Shown one piece after another: positions 37,812 through 46,681 of a stretch of 64,000 nt of DNA; position 1 is the first letter of the stretch; each line of letters opens with the position of its first letter. Position numbers and translations under genes: made by a program. This DNA is from Pseudoalteromonas amylolytica (GTDB lineage: Bacteria; Pseudomonadota; Gammaproteobacteria; Enterobacterales; Alteromonadaceae): contig NZ_MKJU01000035.1 of the NCBI RefSeq assembly GCF_001854605.1, positions 1 to 64,000 on the forward strand, written 5' to 3'. A model generated the notes under the pieces. That model worked only from the letters and a program-made list of their open reading frames with translations, had not been told where the DNA came from and did not search any database.

Positions 37812-40223
37812 TTATAGTTCAAACTGGTAGTCGAACTTGACACCGATTGTTAAAGGACGGTTGATGTAATGCCCGTAGTTACGTTGAATTTCTGCACCGT
37901 TGGCGGTGGTGATATCGGCATTACTACGGCGTACAGATGTATACGCATACTTGTTAAACAAGTTATTGATATACAATGTACTTGACCACTGATCTCCAGT
38001 AATTTTTGCTGAAATGTTACTTAACGCGTAACCTGGTAGTGTTTCACCATTGTCATGTAGACCAACTTTAGAAATCATGTCACTTTGGGCTGTTAGACCA
38101 TAATTAATGTCTAGCAGTTTGTTGTCCATTATCTCTGTTTGGTAGTTTACACCAAGCGAAAACTGATGCTCAGGTGAACCTGGCAGTCTATCACCACTTA
38201 CGCCGCCATCCGTACCATCGGTGTTAAACAAAAATGGCGCGTCTTCTGTCAGTTCTACTTTTGTGTATGAATAGGTGGCATAGGCGGTAAATGAGTCCGT
38301 TAACATTGCACGCGTCGCAATTTCTACCCCTTTAGCATTAGCAGATCCTGCGTTTGAGGTATAAGGAAGCTGACCTACCTCGGTTGCTCCACCAATTTGC
38401 GCGTCTTCCCAGTCCACGTTAAATAAAGCTGCATTGAAGTGTAAGCGGTTTTTCATCCAAGTACTTTTCATGCCTAACTCATAGTTTGTGGTCGTATCGT
38501 CTTTGTAGAGCATCTCATGTGGCTTACCGCAACCAGCTTGGTTTGCTGGCAGTGGATCTGGACAAGGAGCTAAACCATTTGAGCCACCGATTCTAAATCC
38601 TTCACTGACGGTTGCATACGCCATTACAGTATCTGAGAATTGATAACTGGCGTTAAATTTAAACAAGCTGCCATCATCTTCAGCATAACTGTTCTCGAAG
38701 TTCAAGCTGACATCGTTTAGCCCCGCACCACCAAAAACAGTGTTGTAAAGTGGGAAATCAACAGCAGAATCTGCATCGACTTTATACTCATAGAAGCGTG
38801 CGCCTACCGTAATCGTGAGTTTTTCACTAGCTTGATAGGCTATTTCACCGAATATCGCTTGTTCAGTGACTTCGCTGCGATCGACAGAATAGTACTCTAG
38901 GCTGTCAGGACGAAGTTGTGTGCCACCAAAGTTTTCAACTGCGAATAGGCTGTACCCGGGTGCGTATTCTTTACTTGAACCATTGCTCTTACTCTTATTG
39001 TAAAAGCCACCTACAATCCAACTTAAGTCAGAATCACCTTGTGATACTAAACGCAGTTCTTGAGTGAAGTTTTCTTCTTCTTCAAGTTCACGGGTGAATG
39101 ATGAGAATGAAGGGAATTCTTCATAGCCGTAGTCTAAGCGAATTAACAAGTCGGTTTGATCTCGTTGACCATCGGCTTCAAACTCAGAATAACCTGTTGC
39201 AGAGACAAGCTCGGCAAAACCCAAATCAGCTTTAATTTCAAGGCTTAGTAATGAGTCTTCTTTTTCTCTTGGCTCTTCGTAGCGGTAGGCTGATTCATAT
39301 TTTCCAATACGCTTATTCAAGCCATTGTCAGGATTTAAAGCGCCGTGATGAACAATTGAGCGGCCCTCACTGTCTTGTTTTTGATAGAAGTAGTTCAAGG
39401 TACTGTCTAACCAATCAGTTGGCAGCCAACGTAGCGAGATTCGACCTGTTGTAGTTGTTTCACCGTTATTGTCTTTTGCTTGTCGCAAGTTGTGGTTGAT
39501 GTCATCTAAGTCAGTCCAGTCAGGGTCAGGTTGTGAAACGCCTGCCTCACGTACAACATAGTTGTAATCGACAAAGCCTGGGTCTTTAAATACGTTGACG
39601 CTTGCGCGAACAGCGAGTTTATCATCAATAAGAGGGGTGTTGAAAATAAAGCCGGCTTCGCCACCAAATGAATCACTTTCACTATTTTGGAAAGCATCGC
39701 CGTATACCTTACCTGAGGTAAAGTCTAGCTCTGGTTCTTTTAAGATATAACGGATTGCGCCGCCCAGTGTTCCAGCACCATACAGTGTGCCTTGTGGACC
39801 AATCAAGACTTCTACGCGTTCTACGTCGGTCAGGCGCATATCTATTGCAACTGGGATCTCATTGATGTACGTCGCAACCGTTCCACCATCCGATGACGGG
39901 CCTGATGAATTAGTATTCAACCCGCGAACAATGATGGGCGAGCCTGAACGGCCACCTTGGTCTGTAACAGTCAAACCCGGTACCCAACGTGCCACATCAG
40001 CCAATTCGCCAATGTTTTGATCACGCATTACATCACTGTCTAGTGCGGTGATATTCAGTGGTGCTTCTTGTACTGAACCTGAACGTCTTGTTGCGGTTAT
40101 CTGAATAACCTCAAGCGATTTATCTTTGTTGACAGCCTCGTCAGCTGAGACTGCAAACGACGTGCTAAGTGTTCCTGTTAAGGCTCCATACACGGCAAGT
40201 GAGAGCATGCTCGGTTTAAACAT
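37812..40223 (-). CDS. TonB-dependent receptor
   Basis: An 803-residue outer-membrane receptor: signal peptide (about 1-28), TonB box and plug domain (about 35-160; VERVEVLIGPQGTLYGAGTL is the plug hallmark), then a 22-strand barrel ending in a Phe-rich strand (VKFDYQFEL). The sequence type is close to the receptors named for iron complexes or plant polymers, but the ligand cannot be read. RBS-like GGGG before the ATG. It is the first gene of a unit with the TPR-sulfotransferase. Confidence 0.93.
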   Translation of the reverse strand: MFKPSMLSLAVYGALTGTLSTSFAVSADEAVNKDKSLEVIQITATRRSGSVQEAPLNITALDSDVMRDQNIGELADVARWVPGLTVTDQGGRSGSPIIVRGLNTNSSGPSSDGGTVATYINEIPVAIDMRLTDVERVEVLIGPQGTLYGAGTLGGAIRYILKEPELDFTSGKVYGDAFQNSESDSFGGEAGFIFNTPLIDDKLAVRASVNVFKDPGFVDYNYVVREAGVSQPDPDWTDLDDINHNLRQAKDNNGETTTTGRISLRWLPTDWLDSTLNYFYQKQDSEGRSIVHHGALNPDNGLNKRIGKYESAYRYEEPREKEDSLLSLEIKADLGFAELVSATGYSEFEADGQRDQTDLLIRLDYGYEEFPSFSSFTRELEEEENFTQELRLVSQGDSDLSWIVGGFYNKSKSNGSSKEYAPGYSLFAVENFGGTQLRPDSLEYYSVDRSEVTEQAIFGEIAYQASEKLTITVGARFYEYKVDADSAVDFPLYNTVFGGAGLNDVSLNFENSYAEDDGSLFKFNASYQFSDTVMAYATVSEGFRIGGSNGLAPCPDPLPANQAGCGKPHEMLYKDDTTTNYELGMKSTWMKNRLHFNAALFNVDWEDAQIGGATEVGQLPYTSNAGSANAKGVEIATRAMLTDSFTAYATYSYTKVELTEDAPFLFNTDGTDGGVSGDRLPGSPEHQFSLGVNYQTEIMDNKLLDINYGLTAQSDMISKVGLHDNGETLPGYALSNISAKITGDQWSSTLYINNLFNKYAYTSVRRSNADITTANGAEIQRNYGHYINRPLTIGVKFDYQFEL

Positions 40224-40755
40224 TATTTAATCCCCATTGTTACCATTGTTGTTTTTATGCACACAAAGAAAGCATAAATCGCAAGAAGCGACAAGTGAGC
40301 AAAAAAACACTATTGAATTTATATTCTTCTATATTGAAATTTCATGCATTCTAGTTGGGGTTTTAGCAAAAATATAGTGAAATTTTGAATTAAAATATTT
40401 TTTTAATAAATTTACGGGATATTTTGAATGTATTTTTCACAAATTTAATGTTTATTCATCATTTTTGCATACTTTTTGTATTTTGTTGGATGGATTATAT
40501 TTTTGACTGCTGTTTTTATCGCCATTATCTGGCCATCTCGATTTAAACTTCGGTTGATATATGAGCAAGTAGTTATCAAGTAAAACTATATTGGCAGTGT
40601 AAAGGGTGAGCATACTGGGAAAGCACTTTCTGGGTAACACTCTCTAAGCCGCATAGTATGTGTATAGGCTGATAATTCAGCGTTTATTATTATTGTTAAT
40701 GTGCGTTTAACAGTGATAGTCCCAGTAAGCTTACCAGTATGCTCAATTTTGGTGC
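40224..40755. other. non-coding region upstream of the TonB receptor
   Basis: Very AT-rich near 40310-40460, which may hold the receptor promoter. A short minus-strand frame (40452-40640) has no support. Near its right end lies a pair of inverted repeats (listed separately). Confidence 0.5.
40608..40744. repeat. 11-bp inverted repeats bounding a 137-bp segment
   Basis: GAGCATACTGG (40608-40618) and its exact inverse CCAGTATGCTC (40734-40744); adjoining bases are also partly matched (GGGAAAGC against GGTAAGC). No clear target duplication and no coding sequence. It may be a small mobile-element relic or just a hairpin near the end of the AhpD-like gene. Confidence 0.35.
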
Positions 40756-41355
40756 TTAGTTATGGGTTTGATGTTTGCCTACTTGCCACTGATTATGAGC
40801 AAGATAGCTTTCACCGGCATCAATAGCGCCTGCTTCCAATGTAGTCGCCATAGAGTCGTTCCAGCGATTCAAATAACCAAATAAAGCTACCACGCCAAGA
40901 ATTTCAACGATTTCGCCATCATCCCAATGCGCCTTTAGCTGCGACTCAATAGTATGGTCAACGGCGTTAGGTACGCTAGATGCAGCAAGTGCAAACTCAA
41001 ATGCAGCCTTTTCCGCATCAGTAAAAAGCGTACTTTGTCTGAACTGCCAGATGTTTTTGAGGCGTTCATCAGACCCACCATAGCGTTGTGCGGCTAAAAT
41101 AGTATGTGCTTCACAATAGCGGCAACCAGTATTGGCACTGGTTATATAGCCAATCAAGCGCTTTACTTCACTGGTTACTCTGCCATGGTTTTCCATAACG
41201 GCTTTATTTAAGTTAATAAAAGCTTTGGCGATATGTGGACGGATCTGCATGGTCAGTACGCTGTTTGGACAAAACCCCAAGGTTTCATTGAAAAACTTTG
41301 CTAACTCTGCAACCTCTGCGTTTGCATCTTGTGCCAGTGGTGTGACTAAAGCCAT
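40756..41355 (-). CDS. AhpD/carboxymuconolactone-decarboxylase-like protein
   Basis: A 199-residue alpha-helical protein of the AhpD superfamily. Cys78 and Cys81 with His84 in TGCRYCEAH form the redox/proton-relay motif of peroxidase-like members. Probably a peroxide or organic-peroxide reductase, cytoplasmic. AGGA precedes the ATG. A 20-bp palindrome sits in its promoter and a MarR-type gene is divergent, so it is probably induced by oxidants. Confidence 0.87.
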   Translation of the reverse strand: MALVTPLAQDANAEVAELAKFFNETLGFCPNSVLTMQIRPHIAKAFINLNKAVMENHGRVTSEVKRLIGYITSANTGCRYCEAHTILAAQRYGGSDERLKNIWQFRQSTLFTDAEKAAFEFALAASSVPNAVDHTIESQLKAHWDDGEIVEILGVVALFGYLNRWNDSMATTLEAGAIDAGESYLAHNQWQVGKHQTHN

Positions 41356-41373
41356 AATGTATTCCTGTTGATA

Positions 41374-41401
41374 TCTGTATGTTGCATTTGCAACATAACA
41401 A
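41374..41401 (-). promoter_or_regulatory. AhpD-like gene promoter with 20-bp palindrome
   Basis: Minus strand: -35 TTGTTA (41396-41401), 16-bp spacer, -10 TACAGA (41374-41379). The palindrome TATGTTGCATTTGCAACATA (41378-41397, 9-2-9) fills the spacer; repression by the divergent MarR protein is the natural reading. Confidence 0.7.
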
Positions 41402-41466
41402 TAGTGGCTTTTATAGCATCTGTCTACAGAAATTGAGCATTTAAGTTTAAAAAATAGGGTCAGTAT

Positions 41467-42051
41467 ATGAACAATAAAGCACGAAAGGCGGCGTTTGAGC
41501 TATCAAAAAATATAGAGCAACCCTATGATTTATATAATCATGCTCCATATCGTATTGCCGTTGCTAGTAACTTGCTAGCAATGGACAGAGATGCATATAT
41601 AAAAAACCTAACAGGGCTTGAAACACGAGAGATACGCGTACTACTGAATATTGGCTCGTATGGTCCAATTAATGCTGCCGATATCGCGTATCAATCGCGC
41701 TTAGACCCTTATTCGGTGAATCGAGCAATTAATACATTACTCAAACAAAGCTTGATTTGCCCTGATAACGATTATGTAAAACAACGCAGTAAATTAGTTA
41801 AGTTAAGTGAGCTGGGTTTGCCTTTATATCAGCAAGTGGTTGAACACATGCGTCAACGTGAGGCATATGTTTTGGCCGACATAACAGATGATGAAAAGCG
41901 CCTGTTACTTAGTCTACTGGAAAAGATTGAATTGCGTGCTGAAGCTAAATTGGCGCAAAGTGCACAAAGCCTTGAAGCACAAGGCCACAGTATTACTAGA
42001 GACCAAGCGGAATTAATCCGCTGGCATAAACGTTCATGTAAGTCTATTTAA
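41467..42051 (+). CDS. MarR-family regulator, divergent from AhpD-like gene
   Basis: A 194-residue winged-helix protein: recognition region NAADIAYQSRLDPYSVNRAINTL, wing near VKQRSKLVKLSELG, helical ends for dimerisation. AGGG before the ATG. Divergent from the AhpD-like gene with the palindrome between. Cysteines are few (about residues 97 and near the C-terminus), so any thiol sensing is uncertain. Its end overlaps the convergent NTF2-like gene by 4 bases. Confidence 0.82.
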   Translation: MNNKARKAAFELSKNIEQPYDLYNHAPYRIAVASNLLAMDRDAYIKNLTGLETREIRVLLNIGSYGPINAADIAYQSRLDPYSVNRAINTLLKQSLICPDNDYVKQRSKLVKLSELGLPLYQQVVEHMRQREAYVLADITDDEKRLLLSLLEKIELRAEAKLAQSAQSLEAQGHSITRDQAELIRWHKRSCKSI

Positions 42052-42527
42052 GGTAATGTGTCCATTCGATCGATGAGCACATTACGCGTTTTTATTAAAC
42101 ATTGGTCGTTCTGGATGACTAAAGTGTCAACGTAGCGTCCATTGAAGATTTTTCGCTTTGCATTGGGCGTGTTTTTATCGCTTAAGTGAAGAACAAAGTG
42201 AGACACATTCGAATAGGTATTCTGTGATAGCAGCTTGATGTTTGTGCTGGTTATCATATGAATACTTTTTTTTGTCATGAGCGCTTTTTTGGCTCTGTTG
42301 GCAATCGCTTCACTGGTGTTTAGCGCAATGTTCAGCTTGGGCACTGAAAAGGTTGCATCTGCTGTAAATAGGGCTTGATACTGTTCGATAGGCCCTAGAT
42401 CCCTATATTGAATATAATCATGTATGGTTTTTTCGCATAGTTTAATATGAGAATCATTTACTGTGTGTGTTGTTTTACAAGCAGTTAGTATAAATAGCGC
42501 GATAATACTGAGAGTTAATTGTTTCAT
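42048..42527 (-). CDS. SnoaL/NTF2-like lipoprotein
   Basis: About 159 residues from the ATG giving MKQLTL; a GTG 18 bases upstream is the alternative. Lipoprotein signal with lipobox ILTAC. The mature part begins with the helix-strand layout of NTF2-like domains (EQYQALFTADATFSVP). These cone-shaped domains bind small hydrophobic ligands or act as isomerases; role unknown. Confidence 0.7.
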   Translation of the reverse strand: MKQLTLSIIALFILTACKTTHTVNDSHIKLCEKTIHDYIQYRDLGPIEQYQALFTADATFSVPKLNIALNTSEAIANRAKKALMTKKSIHMITSTNIKLLSQNTYSNVSHFVLHLSDKNTPNAKRKIFNGRYVDTLVIQNDQCLIKTRNVLIDRMDTLP

Positions 42528-42657
42528 ATACATATATAGCTTCACTTTTCTTTACAGTAGGGTACTGTTAATAACCTTTTAATTCAATTATATTTACAGG
42601 CAGGTAACTCTATTTGTAACAGTTACACCAAATATATCAAACAAGGATATTATAATA

Positions 42658-44821
42658 ATGAAACGCTTATTACTTTGGCAGCTTGCGTTGTCATCGGTTG
42701 TTTTAACGACAGGATGTCAGTTAAGCAAGCCTGTAAATGATGCTAACCATGCACAAGCTGAGGCGACAAAGGCGCCTTTAGCGGCAAAAATCCCACATAA
42801 AACCAACATCCATGGATATGAGATTGTCGATAACTATCACTGGTTAAGGGATGATACACGTTCAAATCCTGAGGTCATTGCTCATCTAGAAAAGGAAAAC
42901 GCGTATACCGATGCGGTATTGGCCCCAAGTGAAGCCCTTCAGTCGAGTCTATTTACCGAGATATAAGTCAAAAATAGTTAAAGACAATCGCTCGGTGCCT
43001 GTTCAACATGGGCAATATTACTACTTCAATGAAACCATTGGGGAGCAAGAGTATGCGTCGATTTATCGCAGTACAAATGTAAAGGGTGACAACCCTGAGT
43101 TGCTGCTGGATATTAACGAACTCGCAAAAGCTTATGACTATTTTGCTATCGGTGATGTAGAAGTAAGCCCCAACGCTAAGCTGATGGCTTATTCACAAGA
43201 CACTTTGAGTCGTCGCATCTATACCATCAAGGTTAAAAACCTTGAAACTGGCGAGCTACTTAGCGATGAGCTGATAGGAACGCAAGGTGGTGTGATCTGG
43301 GCCAATGATAATAAAACGCTGTATTACGTTAAGAAAGATCCAGTGTCTTTACTTGGCACTCAGGTGTTTAGACACACATTAGGCACACCGCAAGAACAAG
43401 ACGAATAGGTGTATGAAGAGCTAGACAATACCTATTACACCTATGTGAGTAAGAGCAAAGATGGTGAACAGATCTTTATACACCATTCGAGCACTGAGTC
43501 GAAGGGCGTGTCTATTTTGTCAGCCAATGACAGCAAGTCTAAGCCAAAACGCTTGCTGCCTCGTCAGAAAGGTCATGAGTATCACATCGCAAAATTAGAT
43601 GACTGGTACTACATCATGACTAATTTGGACGCGGTGAATTTCAAACTGATGAAAGCAAAGGTCGCGTTGGCAGCGGATAAAACTAATTGGCAGCCTGTGA
43701 TAGCACATCGCCCAAATGTAAAACTCGAAGACTTCGAACTATTTGAAAACCATCTGGTTTATCAAAGCCGCTCGCAAGGTCAATCAAAAGTAACGATTCG
43801 TGAATTGAGTAAGAACAAAGAGCATGAACTGACGTTTAATGACCCCGCATACAAAGTGTATATGACCAGTAATACTATGCTTAGCAGCGATAGTGTGAGA
43901 GTGGTTTACACCAGTATGACCACCCCTCAAACAACCTTTGAGGTTGACTTAAACGACTATTCAAAAGTGACGTTGAAACAAGAAAAAGTACTTGGAGACT
44001 TTAATCCAGACGACTACCAATCAGAACGTATCTTTATTAGCGCACGCGACGGTGTCGCTGTGCCTGTGTCAATTGTTTACAAAAAGTCTCTGTTTAAAAA
44101 AGATGGCACTAACCCCTTATTACAATATGGCTATGGTTCGTATGGCTATACTGTTGACCCTAGATTTTCGGTTAGCCGTTTGAGTTTGCTTGATAGAGGA
44201 TTTGTGTATGCCATAGCGCACATTCGTGGTTCACAAATGTTAGGCCGCCCTTGGTATGAAGATGGCAAAAAGCTCACTAAGAAAAACACCTTTAATGATT
44301 TTATTGATGTGACAAAAGCGCTGACAGAGCAAGGCTATGGAGACAAACACCGCGTTTACGCACAAGGTGGTAGTGCCGGTGGTCTACTTATGGGGGCTGT
44401 AATCAACCAAGCACCAGAGCTTTAACATGGTGTTCATGCGGCAGTGCCTTTTGTGGACGTGATCAATACCATGCTTGATGAAACATTACCGCTGACGACA
44501 AACGAATACGATGAATGGGGCAACCCAAATGATAAAACGTACTTTGATTATATGCGCTCTTATTCGCCATACGACCAAGTGACCCATAAAAGTTATCCGA
44601 ATTTGCTTGTGACAACAGGCCTACACGACTCTCAGGTGCAGTATTTTGAGCCTGCAAAGTGGGTGGCTAAGTTGAGAGAGCTAAAAACAGACGATAACAA
44701 ACTGTTGTTTAAAGTTGATATGGAAGCAGGACACGGCGGTGCGTCCGGACGCTTTAAGCGAATTAAAGATACCGCTTTGAACTATGCCTTTTTCATTGAA
44801 TTGGCTAATGGTCGCCTTTAA
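42658..44821 (+). pseudogene. ptrB: oligopeptidase B, broken by one frameshift and two stops
   Basis: The frames together encode a family S9A prolyl-oligopeptidase type enzyme with a lipoprotein-like signal (TTGC). Near 42960-42966 one extra base shifts the frame (SLFTEI, then KSKIVKDN resumes in another frame). An in-frame TAG at 43406-43408 and TAA at 44423-44425 break the rest. The catalytic Ser (GGSAGG, codon 44372-44374), Asp (GLHDSQVQ) and His (AGHGG) are all intact and the third frame is otherwise clean, so the inactivation looks recent. Good ribosome site (AAGGA). Confidence 0.85.
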
Positions 44822-44834
44822 GCAATAACTAAAA

Positions 44835-44866
44835 AGAAAAAAGCCCAAGCATCGTTTGGGCTTTTT
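44835..44866. terminator. bidirectional terminator after the broken peptidase gene
   Basis: Stem AAGCCCAA (44841-44848) with TTGGGCTT (44856-44863), A run before and T run after, so it can act on either strand. Confidence 0.85.
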
Positions 44867-44908
44867 AAGCGAAATAAGTGTCAACTTATTCTAGGACTAG
44901 TCAGAAAT

Positions 44909-45094
44909 TTATTTCTTATTTGACTTACTCTTTCTCATCATTCTGGATGCCAGAGCGCAGACAATATAGATTAACACCAACGAGTTACCCAAGATCAGCG
45001 ATTCTTCATCGGTTACAAACATCCACAGCGCAGCCAGCACCGTAAACGCTATGGTGAAATGTGATACAAGAGGGTTAACCTTTTTATTTTTCAT
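44909..45094 (-). CDS. 61-residue membrane protein
   Basis: A short protein with a Lys-rich N-terminus, two hydrophobic helices (about 10-27 and 33-50) and a Lys/Arg/Ser tail. The ribosome site is weak. No family is recognised; supported mainly by its membrane-protein character. Confidence 0.5.
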   Translation of the reverse strand: MKNKKVNPLVSHFTIAFTVLAALWMFVTDEESLILGNSLVLIYIVCALASRMMRKSKSNKK

Positions 45095-45295
45095 ACTCGT
45101 ATTCTGTTTATTTTACGACTACCTATTTGGTAATTATACAGAGATGCAATGGGAGTGCGAGGTACGAATGAAATTATATCTCGCACGGTAGTAGATCAAG
45201 GCTTTGAGTTATAAACGTTTTCTACTTAACCTCGGCTGTAGATAAGAGTGAGCAAAATGGCTCTATAGGGTGAAGTCATTTATACGCAGCAGACG

Positions 45296-45832
45296 TTACT
45301 TATGTTTATACTTCTCATTGGCTTTGAAAGCCTCTTTTTCATATGGCGCATCCGCATAGCCATATTTTGCCATATCGACCAAGTGCTTTTTAGAATACTC
45401 CAGAAGTGACGATGCCTCTTCTATTTGTTTAACATGAACAAATTCATGTGCAAGCTTAGGTGTATCCAAAATAAAACCCTTGCGAACATAAATAGAATAA
45501 CCAAATACCTGGGCGTTGTTAGTTATTCCTTCACCAATAAAACCAATGCGTTCTCCCATTTCTTTTAGTACAGGGTTTTCGTATGGATAAGGCACACTAT
45601 CAACGTAAACCATTCGTATCTTTTCGGGATGGCTTACACCAACCTCTTTAGCGATTTGCAGTTCAGCTTCATTTAACGATGTGCCCGTTTTTTGTCCTTC
45701 TTTGTCTATCTGCTCTGCCCACTGAACATACTGTGGCAAGACTTGTAAAAACTCGGTCACATCGGGTGGGGTGGTGTTGGCTGATGTTGACATACTCAGT
45801 GTTAATAATAGTGGAGCGACTAGTTTCTTCAT
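45296..45832 (-). CDS. secreted HExxH metallopeptidase-like protein
   Basis: A 178-residue protein with a signal peptide (about 1-18). HEFVH at 129-133 is the zinc HExxH motif, and a Glu in the following helix region (DAPYEKEAF) may be the third ligand, so it fits small gluzincin-like (eDUF4157-type) peptidases. Strong ribosome site AAGGAAG. Periplasmic; substrate unknown. Confidence 0.75.
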   Translation of the reverse strand: MKKLVAPLLLTLSMSTSANTTPPDVTEFLQVLPQYVQWAEQIDKEGQKTGTSLNEAELQIAKEVGVSHPEKIRMVYVDSVPYPYENPVLKEMGERIGFIGEGITNNAQVFGYSIYVRKGFILDTPKLAHEFVHVKQIEEASSLLEYSKKHLVDMAKYGYADAPYEKEAFKANEKYKHK

Positions 45833-46015
45833 TTACTTCCTTCTTATATGAATGTGCGGCGCGTCAATATATAAGATTGTTAGCAAAAACAAAAGGCTGT
45901 TAACTGGGAGTGGCTTCCAAATCAGGGGGAGAATGTGAGAAAAATGGCGATTATAGCCATTAGATTGGGTAAACATTTTACAGCGGCAATATTTACCCAA
46001 TCGTAATAATTAACA

Positions 46016-46426
46016 TTATGTGCAGCGGAAGTTTACAGTAACAAAGTAAGGTGCACCCATGCTGTGAAGCTTACCAGCACCCGCGACGGCGGCCACGGCA
46101 GCAACATCGTCAACGTGCCCGTCTCCAATGATCCACAGCCATGACCCTGCTTCTGTTACAAACTCTGCGGTTGCGCGAGTTTTTAAGTAATCATGTTCTG
46201 GCAGCTCTCCCTTGTAATCAATGGTTTCATTCAACACAACCATATTACTTTGGCTTTGTTCACAGTAGTGCGTTGCTTGGCCTAGCGCTTCTTTTATACC
46301 TTCGCTTCTGTCAACAGATTTGATGACAACATAGTGTTGATTGTCGTTGCCTGGTCTAACATCATCATGATGAGCACAAGCACTGAGTAAGACTGTTGTG
46401 GTAATTGCAGTTAATAAGCTTTTCAT
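46016..46426 (-). CDS. small lipoprotein, unknown
   Basis: A 136-residue protein with a lipoprotein signal (LLSAC lipobox) and AAGGA before the ATG. The mature part has His-rich start (CAHHDD) and two more cysteines. No family is recognised. Confidence 0.7.
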   Translation of the reverse strand: MKSLLTAITTTVLLSACAHHDDVRPGNDNQHYVVIKSVDRSEGIKEALGQATHYCEQSQSNMVVLNETIDYKGELPEHDYLKTRATAEFVTEAGSWLWIIGDGHVDDVAAVAAVAGAGKLHSMGAPYFVTVNFRCT

Positions 46427-46681
46427 GGGGTTTTCCTTAGCTGTTGGTGTGTGCGTTATTATTTAGAACACACCAAAAACTCTCCAGTAATAAACTGTAA
46501 GAAACTGCGCGAATGTATTGCATTCATTTGTCGAGTGTTAACACTCAACTTAAATAGACAATTTAAGCGTCAATCGCAGTTTTATTGATCCGGATAAAAG
46601 TTGTCTGTAGTTTAGTTTGTTATTATTTGCTGTTTGCATTGTGGCTTTTCTTATTTAGGGCCAGTTAAGTAACGGGATTTT

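Noticed and set aside
40452..40640. 62-codon minus-strand frame upstream of the TonB receptor
   Set aside because: Composition looks like AT-rich intergenic DNA, and no ribosome site is seen.
43406..44425. Stop-codon recoding (TAG and TAA) in the oligopeptidase B gene
   Set aside because: Two different stops plus a frameshift in one gene are better explained by decay or sequencing error; no recoding signal is seen.
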